Source of the DNA: Siphonodentalium dalli
Lineage: Eukaryota; Mollusca; Scaphopoda; Gadilida; Siphonodentaliidae
Direction of reading: 5' to 3'
DNA: 64,000 nucleotides
Assembly (NCBI GenBank): GCA_032622095.1
Contig: CP136064.1
Location: 186,850,209-186,914,208, forward strand
Shown: positions 46,001 to 57,082 of the stretch, in pieces
Layout: each line of letters opens with the position of its first letter
Numbering within the stretch: the first letter of the stretch is position 1
Notes under the pieces: model-generated
Told to the model about the DNA's origin: nothing
What the model saw: the letters and a program-made list of their open reading frames with translations, nothing else
Databases searched by the model: none
Made by a program: the position numbers and the translations under genes

Positions 46001-46315
46001 AGTTTGTTATAATAATGCATATAGAAAATTTATGGGTTATGAGAGATCATGTAGTGCGAGTGGGATGTTTGTAGGTGACAGAATGTGTTCTCTGACAGTG
46101 CTGATTCGAAAGGGTGTGTATGGATTTCGTGTGAGAATTTATAAATCTTTAAACAGTATTTTGAATGCTATTTGTAACTCAGATCTGATCTATCGGTCAA
46201 ATCTATTCAATCATTGGAATCAACTTCTTTATATTTAATTTGTAATTATATGTTGTATGTATGACTATATATGGGCATATCTTGCCTGAAATAAATACAA
46301 TACAATACAATACAA
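43100..46315 (+). mobile_element. non-LTR retrotransposon, possibly full-length at ORF2
   Basis: The ORF is followed by a short 3' UTR (77 bp) with AATAAA at about 46289 and a tail of (AATAC)n repeats to about 46315, a simple-repeat tail in place of poly(A). The 5' limit is unknown; the start given here is a guess. A target duplication was looked for and not found by eye. Confidence 0.75.
43413..46238 (+). CDS. LINE ORF2: endonuclease plus reverse transcriptase, uninterrupted
   Basis: About 940 residues from the ATG at 43413 (MENIRLASYN; an in-frame ATG 21 bp upstream is possible). The APE-type endonuclease occupies residues about 1-240 with its Mg-binding Glu in LLQEHWLL, then GGTAIMW, VVVLGDFNA and the catalytic SDHFP. 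The reverse transcriptase spans about 485-800: KTGKSAGPDDITAEHLK, DNYRPVALSCVISKVLEMV, QFGFKKDHST, CFLDASKAFDRV, TGVRQGGILSPYLFN and the catalytic CYADDMCI. No RNase H domain follows. No frameshift or stop interrupts it, unlike the LINE at 17.6-21.6 kb, which is a different family. Clade not assigned. Confidence 0.9.
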   Translation: MENIRLASYNCKSVKSSTVAVNELCNKCDIILLQEHWLLRNELHLLRSIHNDFEAGGVSAIDCERDIMVGRPYGGTAIMWRKSFADKACFVTYDDPRIVGLNLKSASSSMLILCVYLPTDEESNAEVFIDYLGKLDAIIQEADTNNVVVLGDFNACAIRNTGNMSELAEFCKDSSLIMSDVNFFGQASNTFTFLSAAHGSVSWLDHCICTTSMDSAVAAMEINYDYLTSDHFPLIVSIKSDLLPVCSPSTSVSTTRHNINWKCTNSAQMDKYCYLSGQLLRKINFEILTNDSDGNQFRDTHDKSSIIDKIYEHIIDALKKSSTDCLTVNSNGTDRFSPIPGWNLHVKRLHSEAREIFSIWVNQGRPRYGYIYDTMCRRRSIFKSALRKCKSNVEQMKADELAKNLCSNNLNAFWKSVSKGAKCGNANSIGGANGEADITEMWGEHFRNVFSNNDESVDNKCIGTNDNNFGSTQGDAIITVTETDVIDAVNKLKTGKSAGPDDITAEHLKFCDSHIFTCLTIIFNAIIKHGHLPPNLLKVTLVPILKNKAGNIADKDNYRPVALSCVISKVLEMVLFNKCSEQLYTTDNQFGFKKDHSTDGCIFALKEAIRHYNSKDTPVFVCFLDASKAFDRVNQEMLLRHLKQRSVPSAIIRILKNWFLNQMYHVRWGQTYSTCFRPTTGVRQGGILSPYLFNVYINEISERLNTCDVGCIVGSAKINHLCYADDMCIIAPSLEGLRRLLRICEHEAKKIYLTYNIIKTVGMTFIPKSLHIRSFPKLYLMGNELKFVSSYKYLGHILNNEFSDDNDIMRQYRSICSRSNMLIRKFYKCSPNVKMYLFKMFVSPLYCAHLWINYTKRCYRKLTVCYNNAYRKFMGYERSCSASGMFVGDRMCSLTVLIRKGVYGFRVRIYKSLNSILNAICNSDLIYRSNLFNHWNQLLYI

Positions 46316-47565
46316 TAAGGCCAGTGCAGGTTTTGGTGGGAGGGGCAGTGGAGACATCACAAGACCCAGTGGCAGAAACAGTAATCAAGAAATAAAATGT
46401 TATCATCACAAATATGAATACTTTTGCTATGTTCAATTACTCGTTTTTTCATTATATTGGCTAGTCCCAGAAAGCCAAGGTCCCATGTACCCAGTGATGC
46501 ATGAACATCATCATACAAGAAATATGGATATAGGCATATCTTGAAATAGTTATACCATTTATAAAACACCAGCAGAATTAAATGAGCTGATATTAAGGCA
46601 TCGCAGGGATAATTGAAGGTCAAAAGCGGGACCCACCACATGATATCGTGTTTTAAAATAACAAATATTGAAAATAGGACCCCCCCCTTTCTCTTGACTA
46701 ATGCGCTATGCTTGTCCAGTGTATAAGCCTGATCATTAAAAAATAATTTATTACATAACTTAAACTTTAAATGGCATTGGAAATTTGGAAAAAATCTGCG
46801 TTTGACGCTCAGACCCACCCACCCGGACCTTGTATCCTGGATTTGTTCACGCACTTCTCCTTCCGCCCCTATGTGCCGTATCTATATACGTGCCTGTTGT
46901 ACGTCATGGTACATGGTTGCACCACATACGAACAATGGCCACACTCGGACATCTAGAGGACTCTGGCATTGATCCAGATCCAGAGGAATTAAAAATGTAA
47001 TGCCGTTCAGTTCCGGTTCCAATTTTTTGTCAGCCGAAACTTTAGTGGGTGCAGCCAGCTGCACGAATACGGATTTTGTTCAACCTCGGAAAAAATGCAA
47101 TGTAAATGTTGACATACATTAGACCCAATTGCGTGCAAGAAAACAGTATTTAATAACTAATATTGGGATTATTCAGTTCCCTTGCGAAATGTCAAGCAGA
47201 CATTTACAAAAGATTACACAGCGGGGCAAGACTTCGGTCGAAATCGAGAGAGAAAATTTTGAGAAAAATCAGGTTTGTTTACTTTATCGATAAATTACCA
47301 CTATACTAGAAGCTAGACCAATTTTGAATCGCGAGAAACATTGACGTGCATCCTTAAAATGGAATGCGCTAATCTGTTGATGGCTCACACATATATAATT
47401 TATAAAAAAAAATTGCCGTGCGAATAGACAATGGTCAATGGACAATGAAATGTCAACGCGTAACTTTGACAGTCTGGATTAATTTAAGACTATTGGCAGT
47501 ATTGCCGTGAGTATTGGTATTATTAGCTTGAACTTGTAAGTTGTATGTAATTTAGCAAAATCCGC

Positions 47566-47642
47566 CAAACACGCGTTTGAGTGGCAAATATTGCTAATCC
47601 ATTGGGGTTTCCCCGCGTGGGTTCGGATCCCATCCTCGTCAC
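47566..47642 (+). pseudogene. truncated tRNA-Ser(GCT)-like sequence
   Basis: From 47593 the sequence GCTAATCCATTGGGG, TTTCCCCGCG, TGGGTTCGGATCCCA and TCCTCGTCA follows the anticodon, variable arm, T arm (box B GGTTCGGATCC) and acceptor strand of eukaryotic tRNA-Ser(GCT). The 5' half is degraded: only a GAGTGG box A remnant is visible, and nothing pairs with the acceptor strand CTCGTC or with AATCCA. It is thus unlikely to be a functional tRNA; a relict or part of a tRNA-related repeat is more likely. Confidence 0.55.
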
Positions 47643-47737
47643 CATTATAGTGAAAACGAAGGACTATTCACTATGGTTACACATCTTTATATGGTCTAAC
47701 ATGGTCACAATGGATATACAATAGACAGTAAGTCAAC

Positions 47738-48013
47738 ATGGCTGCTGGTTTGCTTGGATTCTGTTCTTGGTCTCAAGAGAGAGCATTCTTCATCCGGGTA
47801 ATCGAGAACATGACGTCACGATCGGTGCTCCGATTCATACTTCGGCAATGTCCGGATATCGGCGATCACTACAGGGCTGCAATGATTCAGACCTTCATGA
47901 TGCGATTGCGATTTGACGATCGCGTTGTAAATTTTTGGCAACTGACAGAGCTCTGTGAAACCCAGATGATCCACTTAATCATTTCTAGTCACTTTTTATA
48001 TTCATTGAAGTAA
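47738..48013 (+). CDS. hypothetical ORF, 91 codons
   Basis: It starts MAAGLLGFCSWSQERAFFI, then MTSRSVLRFILRQCPDIGD and YRAAMIQTFMMRLRFDDRVV. Base composition is richer in G+C and CpG than the surroundings and the peptide is not low-complexity, so a small gene or first exon is possible. No family or domain is recognised. Confidence 0.25.
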   Translation: MAAGLLGFCSWSQERAFFIRVIENMTSRSVLRFILRQCPDIGDHYRAAMIQTFMMRLRFDDRVVNFWQLTELCETQMIHLIISSHFLYSLK

Positions 48014-48019
48014 ATTACA

Positions 48020-51000
48020 AGACCTACATGTAACTACTAGTAAAATGCATGGTTATAGGTATTAGAAGTAGATTAAAATAGCTAATACAGTCCCCAGATC
48101 TTCCCAGATGGGAAGTTTTGAGTGGAAAAGTATGAATCTTTATAATTTTCCCTGCCTACATGAACTGTTTTTGCATCTCATCGCACCCTCCCACTATGAT
48201 GCATTGCATCATGAACTTTATAATGAGATGCATCGGAATTGCAATGAATCGTGGCAGCCCTACAAACCACCCATATGCGCATTCGGTATTGTGGCAATTT
48301 GTGCAGTGCACATAATGTATGTGTTGTAGATTTACATTTGAGCACTCAGTAAACAATGACATGTGCAATATTAAATTACAGCATATGCATGATATGGTTA
48401 TAGAACTTGCACTCTTGCATATACCGGTATATATCCGTTTGATGCATGAGCTGGCATGATCAATAAAGAACCTGTGCCAGTGCATTCTTTAATATATAAG
48501 GAGCCTTACTAAATCAGATGCATATTGTCCCGATTCAAAAGCAGATCACACTAACCATCGTAAAAATATTGACACCATATTGTATAAAATTGCATCGCTA
48601 TATTTAGTGATTTTCATTCATTCCAAGGTATTCTGACAATAATTTGAAGAGTCAGCTGCTTTGTCATGTGTAGAGGTTTTTGATGATGCCAAACCTCTCT
48701 ATTCCAAACATTGGTGAAAAAATACATTAATTTTTACCTCCGAAATTCGAACGCGGAAAGCAATACGAACTGAAAACATGTGTTGTTGATTTGACATACT
48801 TGATGCTGAGCTCTTAAATTGTTGTCTATTGTGTAGACTGGGTATTTTTTTTATAAGTTTAAATTTATGGTCTACATTCAACTCTTGAGCGGTTGCTTTC
48901 GTGACTGCTCATTCATTGTGATAGGTTGATTAAATCTGTATTTGTAGCAATACACTACATTGTGCATTCCTACTTTTATATTGTTTGTATATTTGGCTAT
49001 TCATAACACTAAAATTAATCGCTACGTTCATTCTAATGAGCTCACAAATGTTATAACCATAACATCGCCGAGAACTGTGTGGTATTTAATACATTGTGTT
49101 CATTGGTCATTAACAGTGGTTTATGATGCACTTTATTAACGTAAAAATTACTTCGGCTGATGCTTCAAACAACCAGCGACATTGCAGTTAACCATCACCC
49201 AGCCAATAGGCCATATTACGGAATACTTCCACTGATGTTATTAAGTACAATTAATTGATTATAGTCGATTTTTGACAACCAATAAGCGATTATCGCAATC
49301 AATAATCATGTCACCTCTAGTTTTTTGCATCGGCTGTAAAGACCCAATGTAGTATCATTGCCCCTCCCCTTTGGTAGATCATTCCATGTCAAAAATCTCT
49401 CATCAAAACTACTCCCAATGGAGTATTCAGCAGATCCAGCATACCAATCCCATCCGTAATACTCTTACTAATTGCCAAATGATCGCATTTTTATTTGTTT
49501 ATGGGGCTGGAGATAGATACTAGTATGCAGAGCCACTGGCTACAATTTTCATTTTGTGTTGATTTTCTTCCTGGTTCTGTCACACGTTGCATTCTCATCA
49601 CAGGTCTCATTCATTGATACCACATGTGGCACATGGGCCAATTTATACAATGCTTGATTGATCATGGTATGGACAATCGATTGGGTTGGGACAAGTCACA
49701 AAGCCATAATCTTACCACTTTATTAATTCAAATGATAAGGACAAATTTAGGAATGTTCCTGCGAGAATGTTTAGCTTGCCCATGCAAGAGCATTACACCA
49801 TTTACCGGTAACTCATGCAAAGCATACCAGCAAGGGCGATTTTCAGCCCTCTCTGATTTTAAAAAAAACCAGCACTCCGGTTAGCTGGGACAACTCTGTT
49901 TGACGTGCACTAAACTACCGGTAGCTGTCAATAACTGCATCACAATGTCAGTCCCCATTGTTAGCACACCCCATAAACTCTCAATCTAGTGTTGTGGGCG
50001 AACACAAAACATCACTCAGATGACGCCAACATTCTATTGGCTAATGTCAGGTCACAACGATTCATGTTACATGTATGTTCCAGCTGGCAGAAATGATTCG
50101 CTGTTCATGAGTCGAGTTGTTCTGACTTACTGATTTGTTGTCCCAGCTCCATGTATGTTGTCGTCTCTGACAGGACAAGTTATGTATCAGCACATCATTT
50201 TTAGTGGAAAAGCACAGGAGAGCAGGGTACCCATCAAACTGAGTTGTCCTGGTTTTCCAAGTTTTCCCTGCTCATATAAACAGTCCTTTGGGAATAGATA
50301 ACAATCTTCCCACCAAAAACTTAGGAAAAAAATATAGGTATTTCATGTCCTAATGTTCAGTACCAGACCTGCCACCTTTAATAAGCTGCCCCCATTCGAT
50401 ATAAAACAAAATCTCAATTTCAAACTATCTATTTGAAGGGGAAAATCATTATCCTCTTTAAATGTGTCAAAGTCAAATGGTGTTGGCAGCCTTCTCTGTT
50501 TTAGAGTTAATCATCGTTGTTTATTTGGAAATATTGATTTTTGTCCCATCTCAGCCATCAACCATGGGTTCACTTCTAGGATCTTGATTAAATTTGGCAT
50601 GTATGCTCACTATCACAACGAAATTTTGTATGACGTTTCACTATGATGAGAACTTCCAAAGAAGTTTTAAATGTTAAATTAGTTTTGTTTTTATTCTTCA
50701 TTCTAGGGTTTTTTCTCTCTCTCTAACTTAGATCATCAGATCTCAATACAATAAGATACGATGACAAATTAAAAAAAAAAGGATCCATTGATGTAATCGA
50801 AAATGGTCATAGTCATGTGAATTCTACTTAGGGAATGCCCACTCTAGGCGGTATGCTACATGTACATGGGCCATGCTGGGGTATGCATCGGGTGACAGCC
50901 CATCTCTTGTTATAATAAAGCTTGAAACAAGCTACATGTATATGTGTTAAAACAGAAACACCAACAAAGTAACAAAATGCTATCAATTGGGAAACACGTC

Positions 51001-51810
51001 TACACATGTTAATTATGCATGATAGTATTGATGTAGTCCTACTGTACTACATCCCCATAGTAGATGTAAATTATACATGCATTAATTTAGCCTTGAGCTA
51101 ATTGATCCTAATAATTAATGTTCTATCTATATGGCTGGATAATTAAATGTCAGACATAATTACATCATATGAGTATTAGGTGTACTTATTAGCTAGCGAT
51201 GTGTGAATGAAATACCCTAATTACTGAATGAAGCATTCTCTTCGATTGCTCACTGTGAAAATCAATATTTTCCCTGATGTTCGAGATGTTGATACTTTAT
51301 GTGATACTGATTCGTCCAATACCAGCTGTTTCTTATTGTACTAGTATTATCAGATTCATCACAATGTCCAACCGATTTACTGCCTCTCAGTGCAAATGGA
51401 TGCCTCTCAGTGCATAAGCATCTCAGTGTAATTTGGCTTTTTTGACAAAAAATAAACCTCAACCTGACATTAACTTTTTGCAATAAAGATATTATTGGAG
51501 AGAATATATAGAGAGTAATCACTTGATTGAACTGGCTATATTCTTCCCCACCCCTGGTTAAGTGGTGTGTTTGTTCATAATTTTGGCAGAAAGTTTTCCA
51601 AATTCATGCTTGTATGCAAACAATAAAGATACAGAACCACATTAGGATCTTACACACTACTGCCATTGTTCTTCCTTTTTGGTAAGTAACTTACCTGGGA
51701 ACTAAGTAACCTACAGGTACTAGTACCAACCTGTGACGAGGAGTTAGGAAGCTACGGTACTTACCAATATGCCTGAGCGGTCATGCTGAATAATGGCGAT
51801 TAGTCATAGT
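48020..51810. other. no assignable genes
   Basis: Apart from a short TTAA-MITE fragment near 48465-48510 (GTGCCAGTGCATTCTT) and a diverged family-3 pearl-like stretch at about 50470-50760, nothing is recognised. Open frames here are short and unremarkable. Confidence 0.4.
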
Positions 51811-51814
51811 GATA

Positions 51815-52052
51815 GAGATAGGTAATGTTCAGAAAATAAGTTCAACAAACGCTTGTTGAACTTACATGACTTACCGTATCTGAAAATTTCCCACCAATGA
51901 ATATGAATCATTATGCGCCTGTATTACAGTATCTGTTTTTCTGTTTGTCATTTGCTTTTGTTACCTGAACACCCCTCCAAATGAATAATAGACTATTTTA
52001 TTAATGTATACTTTTATAACTGAATGAGAGAATCCATTTAGTATAGAAAGGA
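51815..52052 (-). repeat. TTAA-type MITE (ACCCTTTCT family), eroded
   Basis: It shares TTTCCCACCAATGAATA, CACCCCTCCAAATGAATAAT and TTTAGTATAGAAAGG with 3716-3976, in the same orientation. The outer TTAA ends are not preserved. Confidence 0.5.
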
Positions 52053-52313
52053 ATAAGTGCTCTAGGTTTTCAAGTACTCTAAGCCTTATTATATTGACAA
52101 CCTAATAATACTGATTGGTGGGATTTTTGGCTAAAATTAACAATAGCGATTCAATTTCAATCTGCAGGTATGTCTCTTTGGCAAATAATAGTGATTGTGG
52201 GAATTTTTTCCAAAAATAATGATAGTGCCGGCACTATTAATTGGCACCCAAGAGTAATCCACTAGTTTGTAGATACAGCTTTGTTTATAAAAGATTTAGT
52301 TTTTAGCTCAACT

Positions 52314-52571
52314 TGACTTTGTAAAGTTTGAGCTATTGCCATGAGTTGGTATCCGTCATCCGTGCATGCTTCCATCCATCAAAATTTCCATTAGCACGGG
52401 CTGCAGGTTGTACCTTTGGTCGGATCATAATGAAATTTGTCATGGCTGTTGACATTGCCATGCAGATGGGAACGAGTGGCCATCTTGGATTTCAAAATTC
52501 AATCCATTGGCACGGGTCAACAGGCCATACTGTTTGTCTGGTTCTCATGAAATTCGTCAGGGATATTAACA
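52314..52571 (+). repeat. pearl/HINE-like element, family 1, left end
   Basis: It opens with the stem-loop 52314-52335 (TAGCTCAACTT / AAGTTTGAGCTA) and contains GGCCATCTTGGATTTCAAAA, the complement of the family's AAGATGGC motif. It is interrupted at 52572 by a hAT-like end. Confidence 0.5.
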
Positions 52572-53299
52572 CAGGGACCAGCCGAGAGGGCGACGTGGGC
52601 GAAGAAGTCACCCTATCACCGTCCACTTCGCCTTATGTTTGCAATCGGGCGAAGTTTATGTCGCCCTCCAATTTTGAGAAGTCGCCTAACAAAAATGGTG
52701 AAGTTACTAGCAAACAATGTCTGCAGTAGTCTCTCCGTGGTGTCCGTTTGAAGTACCAACACCTCTAACATCAATCACAACACACGACTCCCATATTATC
52801 ATTGGCACGTCGCGTATGCTTTGTGTACAATGATACTGGCCTGAGTGTTTTTACTGTTTATCGAAACCATGTCATCGGAGATCTCAATAAGTGTATAGTC
52901 GGCATTTTGAACTTTCAAGTTGAGAGTCTCCCTGGCTTCATTTATAGTGAAGATATCTCACTGACATCTGGTGTTCACACATTTTAATGTTTACGTAAAC
53001 ATGCAGGTATAAGCAAGGTATATAAGAGCAAGACATGTATCGTAAAACAAAACACCACAATGTCTCTTGTGTCATGGTTAAGTTGTAAAGTCAGTAAAAA
53101 ACGTAAATCTCCCGAGGATGACGATTTTCATCCCGTGGAAAACTCTCATAAAAAGTTTTAAAAATCCTTGAATAAAAATTTGTTTGACTGGTATGTTAAA
53201 GACGAAAGTGGTAAATGGCATTGCTCCATTTGTCGTTCTGTGAAACATGACAACGCCTAAATCCAGGGAAAACAACAAATCACCGACGACATGCGACGT
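52572..53299 (+). mobile_element. 5' part of a hAT-like transposon
   Basis: CAGGGACCAGCCGAGAGGGC has the CAGGG start of hAT ends, followed by repeats of GCGAAGT and GTCGCC. A TATA box (TATATAAG, 53019-53026) precedes a relict transposase start at 53060. No right end was found. Confidence 0.45.
53060..53299 (+). pseudogene. relict hAT transposase N-terminus with a zinc finger
   Basis: It reads MSLVSWLSCKVSKKRKSPED, a stop, then NLFDWYVKDESGKWHCSICR, a stop, then QGKQQITDDMR. FDWYVKDESGKWHCSICRS fits the start of the TTF/BED-type zinc-binding domain of hAT transposases. It is broken by two in-frame stops. A GTAAGT-like site at 53299 may be an old intron donor. Confidence 0.5.
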
Positions 53300-53582
53300 G
53301 TAAGTATTATAAATATCAAAAACTCCATGCATTCTTATCTTTTATCTTATTTTTGACAGTATGCCCTATAGTCATCAGTCCATTTCCCTATTCACCGATA
53401 AATATTTTTCTTTCAATTTTGTATTTCCTTTTTTTCATATTGTTCAAATCATCGAAGTATTGCTTGTGAAAATAATTCCCCCAGACATAAAGTTAAAATT
53501 ATTTATTATCCCCCCCCCCCCCCCCATGTCAAATTAAACTAAAAACAAAACTCGATCAGTGCAGATACGGTTCAATTATATG

Positions 53583-54535
53583 CAGTGTTCGCGCTGTCGG
53601 TAGCCAAATTAGCCAATGGCTAATCTTTTTCGAATTTGGCTAATAAAAATTTCATTTGGCTAAACTTTTGGCTAAACTTTTTTTGACCCCAAATGGAGAC
53701 TGAAAGCATGAATTTTTGGCAAGTGGGTTTTCAATTCTGTGATGTGAACGATCTAGTCCGAAAACATTGTAAGTGGGAATATATCGCCGACTGTACAAAA
53801 GGAAACCCGATCGCGGACAGTACAAAGGGAAACCCGTCACTCTGCACGAAACAGCAAAATATCATTATTTTACATTTAATCCGCTAATCCCCCATTGTCT
53901 GTCTGGTCACTCACGGGATGTTTATGATGACATTGTATTTATGACGGTCAAGGTTTATGAGCACCAAGTGTAAGACAATAGCTTAATCAGCCAAATGTGA
54001 ATCACGACAGATATTTTATGGCTATTTGTCGTCAATACCGATACATTCAAAATAATATGCATGCTTTTATGACAGATTGCAATTTGATAATGGCGTAACA
54101 ATATTAAGTTATTAGTTTCCAGATGTCACTTAAATAATTTCGCAAGGATAATTAATATTTAATGATTTTTAAAAAGATATTGATATAAAACAAAAAATTA
54201 ATGACATTAAGGAGGACAATCCCGGGTTACCCCCCCCCCCCCAAATCACTCTTCCACATAAAGATTAATTAATAAATTTTTAATAAATGATATATATCAA
54301 AATATTTCTAGTTCATCAAAATTAGTTAAATTATTGTTTATTTTACCTGTGTCTGTTAGATTTGACGTTTTAGTCATTAATTGTGAACCGACCAGAAAAC
54401 GATGATTTAATTTGGCCATAGTTTTTTTTAATTTGGCTAAAAAACATTTGGCTAAAGTTTTTTTCATTTGGCTAATAAAATTTTCATTTGGCTAAACTTT
54501 TGGCTAAAGTTTTTTTCGGTCCAGCGCGAACACTG
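53583..54535. mobile_element. hAT transposon, non-autonomous, perfect 8-bp target duplication
   Basis: Inverted ends CAGTGTTCGCGCTG / CAGCGCGAACACTG with ATTATATG at 53575-53582 and 54536-54543. Both subterminal regions are packed with TTTGGCTAA repeats (six or more at each end), arranged as inverted arrays and likely the transposase-binding sites. The interior has no intact transposase. Confidence 0.92.
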
Positions 54536-54546
54536 ATTATATGAAA

Positions 54547-54740
54547 CACGTGGCTTCAATTTAAACACCCATTGTGAGCCCCAGGCATTCTTTATCAATA
54601 CGTCGATAAAACGTATTTTCTACTCTCTGCTGTTTATCAGCAGTATAGCACGTGGTTTTAAAAACCCACGGTGAGCCCCAAGCATTCTTTATCACCATGC
54701 CGTGACGACATGAAAACAAACAAGCATATTTTCTACTAAT
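54547..54740 (+). repeat. 102-bp tandem duplication next to the hAT element
   Basis: CACGTGG starts at 54547 and 54649. Both units contain GTGAGCCCCA, GCATTCTTTATCA and ATTTTCTACT. The second unit is diverged. Confidence 0.65.
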
Positions 54741-54929
54741 GGTCCCCATTGGAACCTCATAATCTGTTGCTACAATGTCTCATTGTCTGTATCAAATTAT
54801 ATGCGCACCTGCGTTGTTATTTTAGCGGATTAATTTAATGACGGTGAATACTGTTTATAACTTTATGACTTCAGACAATAAATTGCCCTAATTAAACATG
54901 TAGATGGGAACGAGTCATTTTGGGTTTAT

Positions 54930-55300
54930 CGGCCAAAAAACATGGCTGCCAGCAGCCATCTTGGATTTTACTCTTTGTATGAATAAGTCATTTGGCACAC
55001 CCTATAGACCACACTCCTCGTCTGATCATCACCAAACTTCATACATGTACTGATCATCGTTGTGACCTCTAAATAGGAGCCATACAAATTTTCTGAATAT
55101 ATGATTGCCAGCGGCATCTTTGATTTTATTTTTGTTAGACTAAATCCTTCGGAACCCCCTACAAGCCACCTCCCTCATCCGTTCATCACCAAACTTCATA
55201 TGGATCTTCGGTGTGACCTCTAGATGCGAGCCATCAATTTTTTCAGAAATTTGCTGAAAAACATGGCCAACAGCAGCCATCTTGGATTTCAAATTTGATT
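54930..55300 (-). repeat. pearl-like family 1 core, inverted
   Basis: CAGCAGCCATCTTGGATTT at about 54950 and 55273 and a CAGCGGCATCTTTGATTT variant at about 55110, with CACCAAACTTCATA and GTGACCTCTA blocks; spacing about 160 bp. Confidence 0.6.
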
Positions 55301-55308
55301 CTATCTGC

Positions 55309-55335
55309 ACCCCCCCCCCCCCCCCCCCCCCCCCC
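55309..55335. repeat. poly(C) homopolymer, about 26-27 nt
   Basis: The longest of several C or G runs in the window (others near 6150, 22400, 25885, 41108, 46680, 53512 and 54230). The exact length may be an assembly estimate. Confidence 0.85.
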
Positions 55336-56159
55336 GCATTTATTGGGGAATTGTTTTGAAAAATTTACAAGTATGTTTAGCAGGGTTGGGCGATTTAAAT
55401 CATGATAAAAAGTCAAGAACTGCAATCTCTAACAATGTTTCTGTAAACTATAATTAAACAGTATACAAATTGGATAATTGGATAATAGATATGAAATTGT
55501 ACTGTAATTATCAACCCAATAGAAACTACAGGTATACTGCATGGTGCTGTATTTACTGCTCCAACAAATGGCCTGTTCCGCTTAGCATTGTTAGTATTGT
55601 TTGCAACTACACGGTTTAATTCTATTTCCTAAGTTTCTGATTGTCATACATGTAAATGCTAACTGAGAAACTCTACCATATACTATCTAACTTCTTTAGT
55701 TGTCTAGTGTCTATACTCGATATATGGCGTTTACCGTCACTGAGAGCAAACGTGATTGATAATATTCAGTTTTCAGTGAAAATTGACTAAATTTATTATT
55801 AGTAAAAGTTTAAGCACAGGTCTACATTTCCAGATATCACAACATTGGAACCCACATGGACCTTAGTGTATGCATAAAGTACATGATCGGTATATCTGTA
55901 CTGCCATGATATTTGTGTTTGATTGGTATAAAACAAATATTAAATACTAATACGATGATAGAATTCTGATTAATCCAGACTTAGATATAATAAGCAACAC
56001 CTTTCAGAACCTTCATTTATCAGAACAATTGCACAATTACATATTTTCATAACAGTTATAAATTATTTTTTTTAAATTGATTTAAATAAAAAAAATCTTG
56101 ATTTAAATCATATAAATCGATTTTTGTTGATTTATTTAAAAAAAATTAAAAAATCACTA

Positions 56160-56420
56160 ACCCTGATGTTTAGGATAACCTCTAGATGGGAGCTATCGTA
56201 TTTGAACAATTTTTTTAAAACATGGCACTGGCAGCCATCTTGGAATTTACTCTTTGCATGACTAAATCTTTTGGCACACCTTACAAGACCACATCCGTCA
56301 TCCGATCGTCACCAAACTTCATATTGATCTTCGGGGTGACCACCAGACGAGAGCTATCAAATGTTTTTTAATTTCATTGGAAAATTTGTCCGCCACTAGC
56401 CATCTTGGATTTCACTTTAC
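56160..56420 (-). repeat. pearl-like family 1 core, inverted, two units
   Basis: GGCAGCCATCTTGGAATTT at about 56230 and CACTAGCCATCTTGGATTT at about 56395, with ATCACCAAACTTCATA-like blocks between. Confidence 0.55.
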
Positions 56421-57082
56421 ATGTACATTTACATGTATCTCTTTATTTTGACATCTAGTATTTCTTAGACTTTTGAACTTTCTGCATTCATAATTGCTCT
56501 AATGACTGTAACATATGAAACCATCCCCTCTACAAGTTGAGTTACAGTGTTATCACTTTTATTTGATAAAATTTGTCATGGCTCTCAATGCTGAACAAGA
56601 CATCTTTTCGCCACCGTAAGCCTTAGATCATGTGATGAATCTCTACTCTGTCTACGCCCATAAATATCATACTCCACCATTTCAAAACCTGGGAACTTTT
56701 TGATGTTCTGACAGGGAAGTTTACAGTCTAAATAAAATTAGACCATTTCATTTCAATCAATTTATGGTCTAAATACTCACACAGTTAAATTTATTTCAAA
56801 CGGAATAAATCGAGCCAATGGGTATCGAACGATGCATTGATTGACCAATGAATAGCTTCCTGCAAATTAAATTATTCATACAAGCCACACCTGCGATCTC
56901 AGAATGTTACTGAATAAAATACTCGTTAGTGTTGCATATCTTAACTCACAAAATGTTGTACATGTATATTCAAAATTAAAACTAAGGTATTTTTCTTCAT
57001 AATTAGGAAATGGTCAGACAGAACAAGTTTACATGATAGAATCATATTTGCAAGATATTCAAAACTGGTTAAATCTAGTTAA

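Noticed and set aside
46357-46854. 165-codon minus-strand open frame downstream of the intact LINE
   Set aside because: Hydrophobic and Phe/Tyr-rich in AT-rich sequence, no motif, no splice or promoter context. Most likely chance.
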